DNA of 64,000 bases from Sediminitomix flava (GCF_003149185.1 NZ_QGDO01000006.1:285625-349624); one strand, 5' to 3'. Numbered from the stretch's first letter, positions 46,188 to 55,868 are shown. Numbers and translations: made by a program. The notes: generated from the sequence alone by a model not told the origin.

Positions 46188-46380
46188 ATGTCCTATATCT
46201 TAAGTTTGAGTGGAATGAAATTGTTAAAACCTACATTTTTGCTACAATTCATCTTTTTTTAATCCAATCTCAGATAGAAATATTAATGACTTTTTGTAGT
46301 TTTGTAGCGTAACGTTTTTAATGTGATTTACTTTCTCATATCAAGACCGATTATTTTTTGGTTTGAATTTTTAGTATAAA

Positions 46381-47586
46381 ATGAAAGAAAATAACCTATC
46401 TCAAGATAATTTATCTAACTCAGAGGTAAATAATCCAAATTTGGAAAAGAAAGATGTAGCTCTTCATGACATTATTCTAAAGCAACATGACATGTTACTA
46501 AAACAGTATGAGGTCATAGCAAAAGAAAAAGAGCGTAAAGAAGATGAAATCGATTTAACTGCACTTTTACCGTCCTTTCTTAAGAAGAAAAATGCTAATA
46601 ATGAAGAGATAGATTCATTAGAGTCTGCTTTATTAAACAAATCTAAAGAAAGCTTACTCGCAACTGAAACTACTTTAACTACAGCTGGAAACTGGTTTAC
46701 TAGATCTGTTTCAACCTATTTTAATGGTATTGCTAATTATTGGTTATTACTATTGATTTTAACTGGATTAGGAGCCGCGGTAGGAGGATTTATTTTTACA
46801 ACTGCAGAGCCAACTTATAAGTCACATATTACATTAGTCACTGAAAATGTGGGGTATAAGGATGTGTATAAAGGTATGGTTTTAACCCTTGATGAGTTAG
46901 CTGAAACAAATAGTAATTCTGCATTAGCTCAACGAATTGGTGTCTCAGAAGAAACTGCTTCATTGATCTCAGGGATAAAGTATGAAGAATATTTACAGAA
47001 AGCAGATTCTATTGTAAATGATTCAACAGTAATTAAGGCTCCTATAAGCCCATATTTTAAAATCTTTGCAGAGGTAAAAGATAATAAAGTATTACCTGAA
47101 CTAGAGGAAGGATTATTTTCACTTCTTACTGAAAATGAACCGTTAGATCGTCAAGTTAAGGCTGAGAAAGCATTACTTAAGCAAAGTCTAAGAGATTTAG
47201 ATGCAGAAAAATCACTTATGGATTCATTGAGATTAGTTGTAATGAATCGAATTGGTGATACAGAAAATAAGAAAGATGACTTTTATGTAAAACAATCAGG
47301 TATTGAAACAGGAGGCGGTCTTATTTTGAGTGAAAATAGAAAATTGGAGATAGAACCAACTTTACCTTTCAATAAGTTGAAAGAAATAGATGCTCAAAAG
47401 AGATCAATCATTAAAAAATTGGAATTAATGGAATATAAGCTTCAAGTTATTGAGAACTTTGCGGCTATTAATAAGCCTGTATTTCCAAGAATGAGACATT
47501 TATTGATTCCGATCATTCTAGCATTTGCATTGGGTACAGTTTTAACAACTATTTTATATAGCTTAAAAAGAAGAAAAACTGCATAA
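46381..47586 (+). CDS. Wzz-like polysaccharide chain-length / co-polymerase protein
   Basis: A 401-residue inner membrane protein with a long charged N-terminal cytoplasmic part (about 1-115, coiled-coil-like around KQYEVIAKEKERKEDE). TM1 lies near 119-142, a periplasmic domain follows with EPTYKSHITLVTE and a helical LKQSLRDLDAEKSLMDSL region, and TM2 near 373-393 precedes a short basic tail. This is the Wzz/polysaccharide co-polymerase topology. The rhamnose genes follow, supporting a surface polysaccharide role. TAGTTTTG at 46297-46304 is a candidate -7 element. Confidence 0.78.
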   Translation: MKENNLSQDNLSNSEVNNPNLEKKDVALHDIILKQHDMLLKQYEVIAKEKERKEDEIDLTALLPSFLKKKNANNEEIDSLESALLNKSKESLLATETTLTTAGNWFTRSVSTYFNGIANYWLLLLILTGLGAAVGGFIFTTAEPTYKSHITLVTENVGYKDVYKGMVLTLDELAETNSNSALAQRIGVSEETASLISGIKYEEYLQKADSIVNDSTVIKAPISPYFKIFAEVKDNKVLPELEEGLFSLLTENEPLDRQVKAEKALLKQSLRDLDAEKSLMDSLRLVVMNRIGDTENKKDDFYVKQSGIETGGGLILSENRKLEIEPTLPFNKLKEIDAQKRSIIKKLELMEYKLQVIENFAAINKPVFPRMRHLLIPIILAFALGTVLTTILYSLKRRKTA

Positions 47587-47605
47587 TGCTTTATAAAAAT
47601 AAATA

Positions 47606-47634
47606 AAAGCTCACGTTTACGTGGGCTTTTTTTT
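47606..47634 (+). terminator. Terminator after the Wzz-like gene
   Basis: AGCTCACG with CGTGGGCT (one G-T pair) around a TTTA loop, followed by eight T. It separates the gene from rfbC, which may have its own promoter. Confidence 0.75.
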
Positions 47635-47681
47635 ATGTTTAAAGTATAGAATAAAATAATTACTGTAATATATTTTCATTT

Positions 47682-48239
47682 ATGGAAATCATTAAGACCA
47701 AATTAAAAGATTGCTACATTATTGAACCTAAGGTTTTTGGAGATGAAAGAGGGTATTTCTTTGAGAGCTTTCATAAAGAAAAGTTTAAAGTAGAGACAGG
47801 TTTAGATATTGATTTTGTTCAAGACAATCAGTCTAGCTCAAAATATGGAGTATTAAGAGGCTTACATCTTCAATTTGGTGAATATGCCCAAGCGAAATTA
47901 GTAAGAGTATTATCGGGCAGAGTTTTAGATATTGCAGTTGATTTGCGTGAAGAATCTGAAACTTATGGTCAGTATGAAGCAGTTGAATTGAGTGCAGATA
48001 ATAAAAGGCAATTTTTTGTACCAAGAGGTTTTGCACATGGATTTGTTGTCTTAAGTGAGTCTGCAGAATTTTTTTATAAGTGTGATAATTATTATGCACC
48101 ATCTTATGAAGGTGGGATTTTTTATAATGATAAAGACTTAAACATTGATTGGGGAATTCCTCAAAGTGAAATGATTATTTCAGAGAAAGACCAAAAATTA
48201 CCTAGTTTATCAGACTTTAAAAATACCAAATTATCATGA
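47682..48239 (+). CDS. rfbC: dTDP-4-dehydrorhamnose 3,5-epimerase
   Basis: Epimerises dTDP-4-keto-6-deoxyglucose at C3 and C5 in dTDP-L-rhamnose synthesis. The 185-residue cupin has FGDERGYFFESFHKEKF, GVLRGLHLQ with catalytic His62, LVRVLSGRVLDIAVDLR and RGFAHGFVVLSESAEFFYKCDNYY. Its stop overlaps the rfbD start (ATGA at 48236-48239), which indicates translational coupling. Confidence 0.96.
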   Translation: MEIIKTKLKDCYIIEPKVFGDERGYFFESFHKEKFKVETGLDIDFVQDNQSSSKYGVLRGLHLQFGEYAQAKLVRVLSGRVLDIAVDLREESETYGQYEAVELSADNKRQFFVPRGFAHGFVVLSESAEFFYKCDNYYAPSYEGGIFYNDKDLNIDWGIPQSEMIISEKDQKLPSLSDFKNTKLS

Positions 48240-49090
48240 AAAAAATCCTTATAACAGGAGGGAATGGCCAGTTAGGGAATGAGTTTAAGTGGCTATCTGA
48301 AAAGAATGATAGCTTTGAGTTTGTATTTACTGATGCTAATGACTTAGATATAACTAGCCTTGATTCTTTGATGACTTATTTTTCTGTAAATAAGTTTGAT
48401 TTTTGTGTGAACTGTGCCGCTTATACTGCAGTAGATAAGGCTGAGGCCGAAGTAGAATTATCACATCAGATAAATGAATTTGGAGCTGAAAATTTAGCTA
48501 AGGCATGTAGTGAATTTGGTGTTGTATTATTTCATATTTCAACGGACTTTGTCTTTGAAGGGAATAATTTTAAACCTTATACTGAGGCAGATTTAACACA
48601 TCCAATTTCTGTTTATGGAGAATCAAAATTAGGAGGAGAAAACCGGATAGCTGAAGTATTAGATCAATATTTTATTATCAGGACTTCTTGGTTATATTCT
48701 TCTTATGGTAATAATTTTGTGAAGACGATGTTGCGTCTAGGTGAAGAAAGAGATCGTTTGAATATCATTTCTGATCAGATTGGGTCGCCTACTTACGCTC
48801 GCGATTTAGCAGAATATGTCCTACATATGATTGGAGCTCATTTAGGAAATGATTTTGGTGTTTACCATTTTAGTAATCAGGGAGTTGCAAGTTGGTATGA
48901 TTTTGCAAAACAAATATTTGATATTAAAAATATTGATGTAAAAGTTAGTCCTATTCCAACTACTGACTATCCAACGCCAGCTAAAAGACCGCATTATAGT
49001 GTGATGGATAAATCTAAAATAGAAAAGACATTCGGTAAGGAAATTCTTTATTGGCGTGAGAGCTTAGTTAAATGCTTAGAACTATTATAA
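48236..49090 (+). CDS. rfbD: dTDP-4-dehydrorhamnose reductase
   Basis: Final reductase of dTDP-L-rhamnose synthesis. The 284 residues contain the Rossmann motif ITGGNGQLG, NCAAYTAVDKAE, the catalytic strand HISTDFVFEG and the YGESKLGGE active-site motif, then RTSWLYSSYGNNFVKTML. It overlaps rfbC by 4 bases and is followed 34 bases later by rfbB. rfbA, the thymidylyltransferase, is missing from the cluster. Confidence 0.95.
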   Translation: MKKILITGGNGQLGNEFKWLSEKNDSFEFVFTDANDLDITSLDSLMTYFSVNKFDFCVNCAAYTAVDKAEAEVELSHQINEFGAENLAKACSEFGVVLFHISTDFVFEGNNFKPYTEADLTHPISVYGESKLGGENRIAEVLDQYFIIRTSWLYSSYGNNFVKTMLRLGEERDRLNIISDQIGSPTYARDLAEYVLHMIGAHLGNDFGVYHFSNQGVASWYDFAKQIFDIKNIDVKVSPIPTTDYPTPAKRPHYSVMDKSKIEKTFGKEILYWRESLVKCLELL

Positions 49091-49124
49091 CCTAAAAATA
49101 TAACTTTATAACGTTTAGAGATCA

Positions 49125-50153
49125 ATGAAAAGTATTCTTATAACTGGTGGTGCTGGTTTTATAGGCGCTAATTTTGTTCCTTATTTTCTCAATAAATACA
49201 ATGAATATTTTATTATCAATCTAGATTTATTGACTTACGCTGGAAATCTTGAAAATTTAGCTGAGATAGAAGTAAATCACCCTCGATATAAATTTATCAA
49301 AGGAGATATCTGTAACAGAGAATTAGTAGAATATATCTTTGAAGAATACAATGTTGAAGGTGTTATCCACTTTGCTGCTGAGTCTCATGTAGATAATTCA
49401 ATATCAGGACCAGAAGCTTTTGTGAAGACAAATGTCAATGGTACATTCACATTGCTTGATGTGGCTAGAAAGTATTGGATGAATGCCCCTTTTACTTACA
49501 AAGAGGAGTTTTCGAATTGTAGATTCCATCATATCTCAACTGATGAGGTGTATGGTACTTTGGGTGAAACGGGGTTATTCACAGAAGAAACACCTTATGC
49601 GCCAAATAGTCCATATAGCTCGTCTAAGGCCTCTTCAGATATGCTAGTGCGTTCGTATTTTCACACCTATGGAATGAATGTAGTGACAACGAATTGTTCT
49701 AATAACTATGGCCCTAAACAGCATAAAGAGAAATTAATACCGACCATCATTCGTAAGGCTTTATCAGAAGAACTAATTCCAATCTATGGTGATGGAAAAA
49801 ATATTAGAGACTGGTTATATGTTTTAGACCATTGTAAAGGAATTGATCTAGTTTATCATGAAGGTCGATCTGGAGAAACATATAATATTGGAGGGCGCAA
49901 TGAAAGAGATAATCTCTACATCGTAAATCATATTTGTGAGCTTTTAGATCAAAAACAGCCTTTAGAAAGTGGTAAATCTTACAAAGAATTAATTTCCTTT
50001 GTTAAAGATAGGCCTGGTCACGATAGAAGGTACGCAATTGATGCAACTAAGCTTGAAAGTGAATTAGGGTGGAAGGCTGATGAGAATTTCGAAACAGGAA
50101 TTGAAAAGACAGTTGATTGGTATTTGAATCAATATCAAGAATTTAGCGTATAG
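49125..50153 (+). CDS. rfbB: dTDP-glucose 4,6-dehydratase
   Basis: Converts dTDP-glucose to dTDP-4-keto-6-deoxyglucose with bound NAD. The 342-residue extended SDR has ITGGAGFIGANF, FAAESHVDNSI, HISTDEVYGTLG with the TDE catalytic motif, and YSSSKASSDMLVRSY with the Tyr-x3-Lys pair, then NCSNNYGPKQHKEKLIPT. Last gene of rfbC-rfbD-rfbB before a strong terminator. Confidence 0.97.
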   Translation: MKSILITGGAGFIGANFVPYFLNKYNEYFIINLDLLTYAGNLENLAEIEVNHPRYKFIKGDICNRELVEYIFEEYNVEGVIHFAAESHVDNSISGPEAFVKTNVNGTFTLLDVARKYWMNAPFTYKEEFSNCRFHHISTDEVYGTLGETGLFTEETPYAPNSPYSSSKASSDMLVRSYFHTYGMNVVTTNCSNNYGPKQHKEKLIPTIIRKALSEELIPIYGDGKNIRDWLYVLDHCKGIDLVYHEGRSGETYNIGGRNERDNLYIVNHICELLDQKQPLESGKSYKELISFVKDRPGHDRRYAIDATKLESELGWKADENFETGIEKTVDWYLNQYQEFSV

Positions 50154-50171
50154 TAGTTACTTAAGTATTTT

Positions 50172-50218
50172 AAACAATAAGAGGTAGTATCCATTGATAA
50201 TATCTCTTATTGTTTTTT
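50172..50218 (+). terminator. Terminator after rfbB
   Basis: Perfect 12-base stem AAACAATAAGAG (50172-50183) with CTCTTATTGTTT (50204-50215), followed by T-rich sequence. Confidence 0.85.
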
Positions 50219-50311
50219 ATAAATTATTTAAAAATTATAATTTTACTGCAGTTCAGCTATTTATTTAATCTAATATCAATATTTTTTGCCCCTAATAAAA
50301 AACTCTACTAA

Positions 50312-50361
50312 ATTTGTAGAGTATTCGTTTTACTTCAATAAGTCTTGGAAAAATAAGACTT
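50312..50361 (+). promoter_or_regulatory. Control region of the sulfate activation operon
   Basis: TAAATTTG at 50319-50326 is an exact -7 element, but the best TTG (50286-50288) is spaced too far at 30 bases. The element lies inside the perfect inverted repeat ACTCTAC (50312-50318) / GTAGAGT (50326-50332), so a bound regulator could block it. A second hairpin, AAGTCTT (50340-50346) with AAGACTT (50355-50361), lies in the leader just before the start codon. Confidence 0.4.
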
Positions 50362-50378
50362 GGTAATTTGATAATGTA

Positions 50379-52163
50379 TTGGAGTTTTCAGAGCCTTTAA
50401 ATGCATATTTAGTTCTTGCTGTTCTTTCAGTAATGATTATTATGCTTATTCGTGATAAATATCTTCCGTCACTAGTTTTTATAGCAGCGGTATCTCTATT
50501 AGTTATATTGGGAGTTATCAGTACAAAGGAAGTAGTTAATAATCTAGCAAATAAGCAGATTTTAATAATTTTCTTGATGATTATGTTGTCATCAATCATT
50601 AAGGAAAATTTTAATATTGTAAACTGGTTTCATAAGTCTACCTCACGTCTCAAAACACCTAAGGCGTTTTTAGTAGTAATGAATTCTGTAGTAGCAGGTT
50701 TATCCTCTGTATTTAACAATACACCAATAGTTGTTATGTTGGTGCCTTTAGTTTATAGAAAAGCAAAAGAATTAGGTGTGTCTCCGGCAAAGTTTCTTAT
50801 GCCATTATCCTTTTCTGCAATTCTTGGAGGTATGATTACATTAGTGGGAACTTCCACTAATCTTGTGTTAAATGGTTTTTTGGAAACATATAATGAGCCT
50901 TTATTATCTTTTGTAGATTTTATGGGGTTAGGTATACTCGTATCAATTTTGGGGATAGTGTATATGTTTTTTTATGGGTACGATCGTTTAGGACATTTAA
51001 CTTTACCCCTTCAGCAAACAGAAAATCAATATAGAGAGTACTTTGTTGAAACGCAATTGACTGAGCGTTCAAATTATGTGGGGAAAACTCTTTTTGATAC
51101 GCAACTTAGAAAATATGCTGGAGTAACTTTAATAGAAGTTATTAGGGGAGAACGAATATATAATGTTGTTGCTCATGTCCCCAATTTTGTATTTGAAAAA
51201 GGAGATCGATTGATTTTTACTGGTCGGGGAGATGAAATTTTAGATTTTTTAAAGCACAATAATGAGCTTACTCTGGCAAAAAATGTCAAATTTAATTTGA
51301 ATGACCAGATGCATCTTTTAGAGGTATCTGTTCCTTATAATTTTGTCTTAGAGGGAAAGAGAATTAAGGATACAAATTTTAGGAAAGCATATAATGCGGC
51401 GATTATTGCCATTCATAGAAATGGTGAAAAACTGAGTGGGAAAATTGGTGAAATGATTTTTAAACGAGGAGACTTATTAATGCTTGTTACAGGTCAAGCA
51501 GGTGCTATGGTCGCTTTGAAAAAAGATTTTTATATCATTTCAGATAGCAGTGAAGTAAATATAAAAGCACATAAAAATCTTAAGTATTTTATAGGTTTTT
51601 CGATGTTAATGTTAGTTTTGTTGTTGAGTGGCACATTAGACTTATTTTCAGGTTTATTAGGTATCATTTTAGGAGCTCTCTTTTTAGGTATAACATCGTT
51701 ACATAAATTACGACAAGAGATAGATCTAGATTTGTTAATTATATTAGTAGGGTCATTAGTTTTAGGAGAAGCATTTTTGTCATCAGGGGCAGCAGAATTA
51801 ATTTCCTCAAATTTATTATTGGTTTTAGCACCTTATGGAAACTCTGCAATTCTTGTAGGGTTAATGATTTTAACAATATTATTGACATCTTTTATAACAA
51901 ATGTAGCTGCGGTATCAGTAGCATTTCCTTTAGCTTATTCAATATCCCAACAATTTGGTATAGAAGGAGAACCTTTTTATTTAGGTGTAGCATTTGCTGC
52001 TTCAGCTGCTTTTATGACTCCTATTGGTTATCAAACTAATTTATTGGTGACAAGTGCTGCAGGTTATCGTTTTAAAGATTTCTTAAGGGTAGGGTCGCCT
52101 TTAACTTTAATTTATATTATTACTTGTATTGTTTATTTAGTATCTAAATATCAACTAATCTAA
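50379..52163 (+). CDS. SLC13-type anion permease with two RCK_C domains, likely sulfate
   Basis: A 594-residue inner membrane transporter. The first membrane half has the motifs NNTPIVVM (113-120) and TSTNLVLNG (158-166). Two TrkA_C/RCK_C domains (about 222-292 and 308-390) sit in the middle, and the second membrane half has SFITNVAAVSVAFP and TPIGYQTNLLV. This is the layout of sulfate permeases such as SAC1. cysC follows after 2 bases, supporting sulfate as substrate. No in-frame ATG exists near the start, so TTG at 50379 is used. Confidence 0.88.
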   Translation: MEFSEPLNAYLVLAVLSVMIIMLIRDKYLPSLVFIAAVSLLVILGVISTKEVVNNLANKQILIIFLMIMLSSIIKENFNIVNWFHKSTSRLKTPKAFLVVMNSVVAGLSSVFNNTPIVVMLVPLVYRKAKELGVSPAKFLMPLSFSAILGGMITLVGTSTNLVLNGFLETYNEPLLSFVDFMGLGILVSILGIVYMFFYGYDRLGHLTLPLQQTENQYREYFVETQLTERSNYVGKTLFDTQLRKYAGVTLIEVIRGERIYNVVAHVPNFVFEKGDRLIFTGRGDEILDFLKHNNELTLAKNVKFNLNDQMHLLEVSVPYNFVLEGKRIKDTNFRKAYNAAIIAIHRNGEKLSGKIGEMIFKRGDLLMLVTGQAGAMVALKKDFYIISDSSEVNIKAHKNLKYFIGFSMLMLVLLLSGTLDLFSGLLGIILGALFLGITSLHKLRQEIDLDLLIILVGSLVLGEAFLSSGAAELISSNLLLVLAPYGNSAILVGLMILTILLTSFITNVAAVSVAFPLAYSISQQFGIEGEPFYLGVAFAASAAFMTPIGYQTNLLVTSAAGYRFKDFLRVGSPLTLIYIITCIVYLVSKYQLI

Positions 52164-52165
52164 TT

Positions 52166-52759
52166 ATGGCTGAAAAATTACATATTATCCCTCATAAACT
52201 TTCTATATCTAGAGAAGATAGAAATAAGCAATTAAAACATAAGTCCTTTGTTGTATGGTTTTCAGGTTTTTCAGGTTCTGGAAAGTCAACTTTAGCTAAT
52301 AATTTAGAGGTTAAATTACATGAGAAAAGCATCCATACGTATTTATTGGATGGGGATAATATTAGAAAAGGTATTAATACTGATTTAGATTTTTCTGAAG
52401 AAAGTAGAAAAGAAAACCTACGTCGAATAGGGGAGATTGTAAAGTTATTTATTGACGCAGGGACTGTTGTTATGGCAGCTTTTGTATCTCCTTATCGAGA
52501 AGATAGAGATAAAATTAAAGAATTAGTTGGAGAGGAAAACTTTGTAGAAGTTTTTGTCAACTGCCCTATTGAAGTATGTGAACAAAGAGATGTTAAGGGC
52601 TTATATAAAAAAGCAAGAAATGGAGAAATTAAAAACTTTACAGGTATTAGTGCTCCATTCGAAGAGCCTCTTAACCCTGATGTAGTTGTAAAAACACATG
52701 AAATGACTACAGACGAATCTCTTGAATTATTATGGAAAACTGTAAAAAGTAAATTATAA
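52166..52759 (+). CDS. cysC: Adenylylsulfate kinase
   Basis: Phosphorylates adenylyl sulfate (APS) to PAPS. The 197 residues have the P-loop GFSGSGKS (34-41), LDGDNIRKGINTDLDFSEESRKENLRR, the FVSPYREDRD motif and VNCPIEVCEQRDVKGLYKKAR. It is a stand-alone kinase and is not fused to CysN. It overlaps neither neighbour but lies 5 bases ahead of cysD, so the operon is tight. Confidence 0.97.
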   Translation: MAEKLHIIPHKLSISREDRNKQLKHKSFVVWFSGFSGSGKSTLANNLEVKLHEKSIHTYLLDGDNIRKGINTDLDFSEESRKENLRRIGEIVKLFIDAGTVVMAAFVSPYREDRDKIKELVGEENFVEVFVNCPIEVCEQRDVKGLYKKARNGEIKNFTGISAPFEEPLNPDVVVKTHEMTTDESLELLWKTVKSKL

Positions 52760-52764
52760 ATAAA

Positions 52765-53670
52765 ATGAGCAAGTACTATTTGACGCACTTGAAAGAATTG
52801 GAAGCTGAAGCAATTTTTGTCCTTAGAGAAGTTGCAGCTCAGTTTGAAAACCCTGCAATTCTATTTTCTGGAGGGAAAGATTCAATTGTTGTCACTCACT
52901 TAGCACGTAAAGCTTTCGCTCCTGCTAAGATTCCGTTTCCGTTGCTACACGTTGATACAGGGCATAACTTTCCTGAAACGATCAAATTTAGAGATGATTT
53001 AGTAAAAAAGCTAGGCGCTAGATTATTGGTTGGATCAGTTCAAGAATCAATCGATGAAGGTCGAGTTTTAGAAGAGAAAGGACGTGATGCCAGTCGTAAT
53101 GCACTTCAAACAACAACATTATTAGATGCTATTGAGAGTAATCAATTAGACTGTTGTATTGGTGGAGGTCGTCGTGATGAAGAAAAGGCTAGAGCAAAAG
53201 AACGTTTCTTCTCACATAGAGATGATTTTGGACAATGGGATCCAAAAAATCAGAGACCTGAGCTATGGAATATCTTTAATGGAAGATACCATAGAGGAGA
53301 GCACTTTAGAGCATTCCCTATCAGTAACTGGACTGAGATGGATGTGTGGCAATATATTATGTTAGAGAATATCGAGATTCCATCACTTTATATTGCTCAT
53401 GAAAGAGACGTAATTTGGAGAGACAATACTTGGATTCCTAATTCAGAGTTTATTACTCTTAGACCAGGAGAAGAGGTTGTTAGAAAGAAAATCCGTTTCC
53501 GTACTCTTGGTGATATCACAATAACTGGAGGGCTTGAATCTGATGCAGATACATTACCTAAAATTGTAGCTGAAGTTGCTGCAGCACGTCAAACAGAAAG
53601 AGGTAATCGTGCAGATGATAAGAGATCAGAAACAGCAATGGAAGACCGTAAGCGTCAAGGATATTTCTAG
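52765..53670 (+). CDS. cysD: Sulfate adenylyltransferase subunit 2
   Basis: Catalytic subunit that makes APS from ATP and sulfate, driven by GTP hydrolysis of CysN. The 301-residue protein has the PP-loop SGGKDS (35-40), LLHVDTGHNFPET, GGGRRDEEKARAKER, FPISNWTEMDVWQYI and the C-terminal RTLGDITITGG. It is followed by cysN after 75 bases. Confidence 0.97.
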   Translation: MSKYYLTHLKELEAEAIFVLREVAAQFENPAILFSGGKDSIVVTHLARKAFAPAKIPFPLLHVDTGHNFPETIKFRDDLVKKLGARLLVGSVQESIDEGRVLEEKGRDASRNALQTTTLLDAIESNQLDCCIGGGRRDEEKARAKERFFSHRDDFGQWDPKNQRPELWNIFNGRYHRGEHFRAFPISNWTEMDVWQYIMLENIEIPSLYIAHERDVIWRDNTWIPNSEFITLRPGEEVVRKKIRFRTLGDITITGGLESDADTLPKIVAEVAAARQTERGNRADDKRSETAMEDRKRQGYF

Positions 53671-53745
53671 GATTAAGAAAATTTATTCATTTTTCGAGAG
53701 AGTATCTTTTACTTTTTCAGTTTAACAATCTATTTCAAGAAACAA

Positions 53746-55011
53746 ATGTCTGAATATAAAGATATGCAGCTGCTTCGTTTTACCACAGCGGGTAGTGTAG
53801 ATGATGGAAAAAGTACTTTGATTGGTCGTTTGCTATACGATTCAAAGTCAATTTTTGAAGATCAGTTAGATGCGGTAAAGCGTTCTAGTGAGCGTAAAGG
53901 ATTAGAGCACGTAGAGTTGGCTCACCTTACTGATGGACTAAAGGATGAGAGAGAGCAAGGTATTACAATTGATGTAGCATATCGTTACTTTGCTACACCA
54001 AAACGTAAGTTTATCATTGCGGATACTCCAGGTCATATTCAATATACAAGAAACATGGTTACAGGAGCTTCAACAGCTCAGTTGGCATTGATTCTTGTAG
54101 ATGCTCGTAAAGGAGTAATTGAGCAAACAAAGCGTCACTCTTTTATTGCATCTCTCCTTCAAATTCCACACGTATGTATTTGTGTGAATAAAATGGACTT
54201 AGTAGACTTTGATGAAGCTGCTTTCAATAAGATTGTAGAAGAATACAAAGATTTCGCTAGTAAGTTGGAGATTAAAGATTTCCGATTTATACCAATGAGT
54301 GCCTTGAAAGGAGACAATGTTGTAGAGCCTTCAGAAAATATGCCTTGGTACAAAGGTGGTACACTTCTAAATACTTTGGAAACGATTCATATTGAGAGCG
54401 ATCACAATTTTGTTGATTGTCGTTTCCCTGTACAAACGGTAATTCGTCCTCATAGCGATGAGTACCATGATTATAGAGGTTATGCGGGAAGAGTATCAAG
54501 TGGTATTTTTAAACCAGGTGATGAGGTAACTGTTCTTCCTTCAGGTTTTACATCTAAAGTGAAGTCTATTGATACTTTTGATGGTGAAATCGATGAAGCA
54601 TTCCCTCCATTATCTGTAACTCTAACTTTGGAAGATGAGATCGATATCAGTCGTGGAGACATGATTGTTCGTACTCAAAATCAACCAGAAATGCTTCAAG
54701 ACCTTGATGTAATGATGTGTTGGTTGAATAATAAAGGTCCACTTCCAAGAGGAAAGTATACAGTGAAGCATACTTCAAATGAAGTAAAAGGTATGATGAA
54801 AGAAGTATTGTATAAAGTAGATATCAATACGCTTCACCGTATCGAAGACGATAAAGAGATCAAAATGAATGATATCTTTAGAGTGAAGCTTCGTACAACC
54901 AAACCATTGATGGTAGATCCTTACAATCGTAACCGTGAAACAGGTAGTTTGATTCTTGTTGATGATACAACAAACGAAACTGTCGCAGCAGGTATGATTG
55001 TATCGAAATAA
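53746..55011 (+). CDS. cysN: Sulfate adenylyltransferase subunit 1 (GTPase)
   Basis: Elongation-factor-like GTPase that activates CysD. The 421 residues have the G1 motif GSVDDGKST (16-24), the G3 motif DTPGH (93-97), NKMD (148-151), and two beta-barrel domains after about residue 220. It is shorter than fused CysNC proteins because cysC is encoded separately upstream. Confidence 0.97.
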   Translation: MSEYKDMQLLRFTTAGSVDDGKSTLIGRLLYDSKSIFEDQLDAVKRSSERKGLEHVELAHLTDGLKDEREQGITIDVAYRYFATPKRKFIIADTPGHIQYTRNMVTGASTAQLALILVDARKGVIEQTKRHSFIASLLQIPHVCICVNKMDLVDFDEAAFNKIVEEYKDFASKLEIKDFRFIPMSALKGDNVVEPSENMPWYKGGTLLNTLETIHIESDHNFVDCRFPVQTVIRPHSDEYHDYRGYAGRVSSGIFKPGDEVTVLPSGFTSKVKSIDTFDGEIDEAFPPLSVTLTLEDEIDISRGDMIVRTQNQPEMLQDLDVMMCWLNNKGPLPRGKYTVKHTSNEVKGMMKEVLYKVDINTLHRIEDDKEIKMNDIFRVKLRTTKPLMVDPYNRNRETGSLILVDDTTNETVAAGMIVSK

Positions 55012-55034
55012 TTTTTGAATAAAGAAGTTTTGAT

Positions 55035-55066
55035 AAGAGGCAGCTAATAGGCTGTCTCTTGTTGTT
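55035..55066 (+). terminator. Terminator-like hairpin between cysN and cysQ
   Basis: AAGAGGCAGC (55035-55044) pairs with GCTGTCTCTT (55051-55060) with one G-T position, followed by GTTGTTTT. It is probably a partial terminator that lowers cysQ expression. Confidence 0.5.
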
Positions 55067-55090
55067 TTCCCATTAATTACAACCTTAAAA

Positions 55091-55864
55091 ATGACAACTC
55101 AAGAAATTAAAGATCTTATAGAGGTAGCAATCGAAGCAACTTCTCATGCAGATAAAGAAATATTGAAGGTATATGAAAGCGATGATTTTGGAGTAGAGGT
55201 AAAAGGCGATGATTCACCTTTGACAAAAGCAGATAAAGCTTCCCATTACGCGATCGTAGGAATTCTTGAAAAAACAGGATTACCGATTCTTTCAGAGGAA
55301 GGTAATGATATTTCATATGAAGATCGAAAGGATTGGGAATACTTTTGGATGATTGATCCATTAGATGGTACAAAGGAGTTTATTAAGAGAAGCGGAGAGT
55401 TTACCGTAAACATTGCATTAATACATAAAGATACACCGGTAGGTGGAGTTGTGTCTACGCCTGTACTTGGAGAAGTTTTTTGGGGAAGTATAGAGAATGG
55501 AGCTTTTGTAAAAAGAAATGGGGAGATAAGAGAGCTTTCAAAGTCAAAAGCAGTTAATCTCAATCAGAAAGGATTAAGAGTTGTTGCTTCAAAATCTCAT
55601 TTAAATGACAAAACGCGTGAATATATTGAGAAGTTGAGTGAGCCAGAGACCGTATCTATGGGGAGTTCACTTAAATTCTTAATGCTAACTGAAGATAAGG
55701 CAGATTTATATCCACGTTTTGCACCTACAATGGAGTGGGATACAGCTGCTGCCCATGCGGTATTGAGTGTGCTAGGTTATAAAGTTTATAATATGGAAGC
55801 CAACGGGACTGAGTTGGTTTACAATAAAGAAAATCTTCTGAATCCAGAATTCTTAGCGATATAA
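55091..55864 (+). CDS. cysQ: 3'(2'),5'-bisphosphate nucleotidase
   Basis: Converts PAP, the by-product of PAPS use, to AMP, and may also recycle PAPS. The 257-residue inositol-monophosphatase-like enzyme has SPLTKADKASH, PILSEEGN, the metal motif IDPLDGTKEFI (Asp89, Asp92) and EWDTAAAHAVL. Its presence with cysC, cysD and cysN suggests that PAPS is actively consumed, by sulfotransferases or by reduction. No cysH is in the window. Confidence 0.95.
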   Translation: MTTQEIKDLIEVAIEATSHADKEILKVYESDDFGVEVKGDDSPLTKADKASHYAIVGILEKTGLPILSEEGNDISYEDRKDWEYFWMIDPLDGTKEFIKRSGEFTVNIALIHKDTPVGGVVSTPVLGEVFWGSIENGAFVKRNGEIRELSKSKAVNLNQKGLRVVASKSHLNDKTREYIEKLSEPETVSMGSSLKFLMLTEDKADLYPRFAPTMEWDTAAAHAVLSVLGYKVYNMEANGTELVYNKENLLNPEFLAI

Positions 55865-55868
55865 AAAT

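Noticed and set aside
47659..47669. Palindrome ATTACTGTAAT upstream of rfbC as an operator
   Set aside because: It is short and A/T-rich, and such palindromes are expected by chance in this composition.
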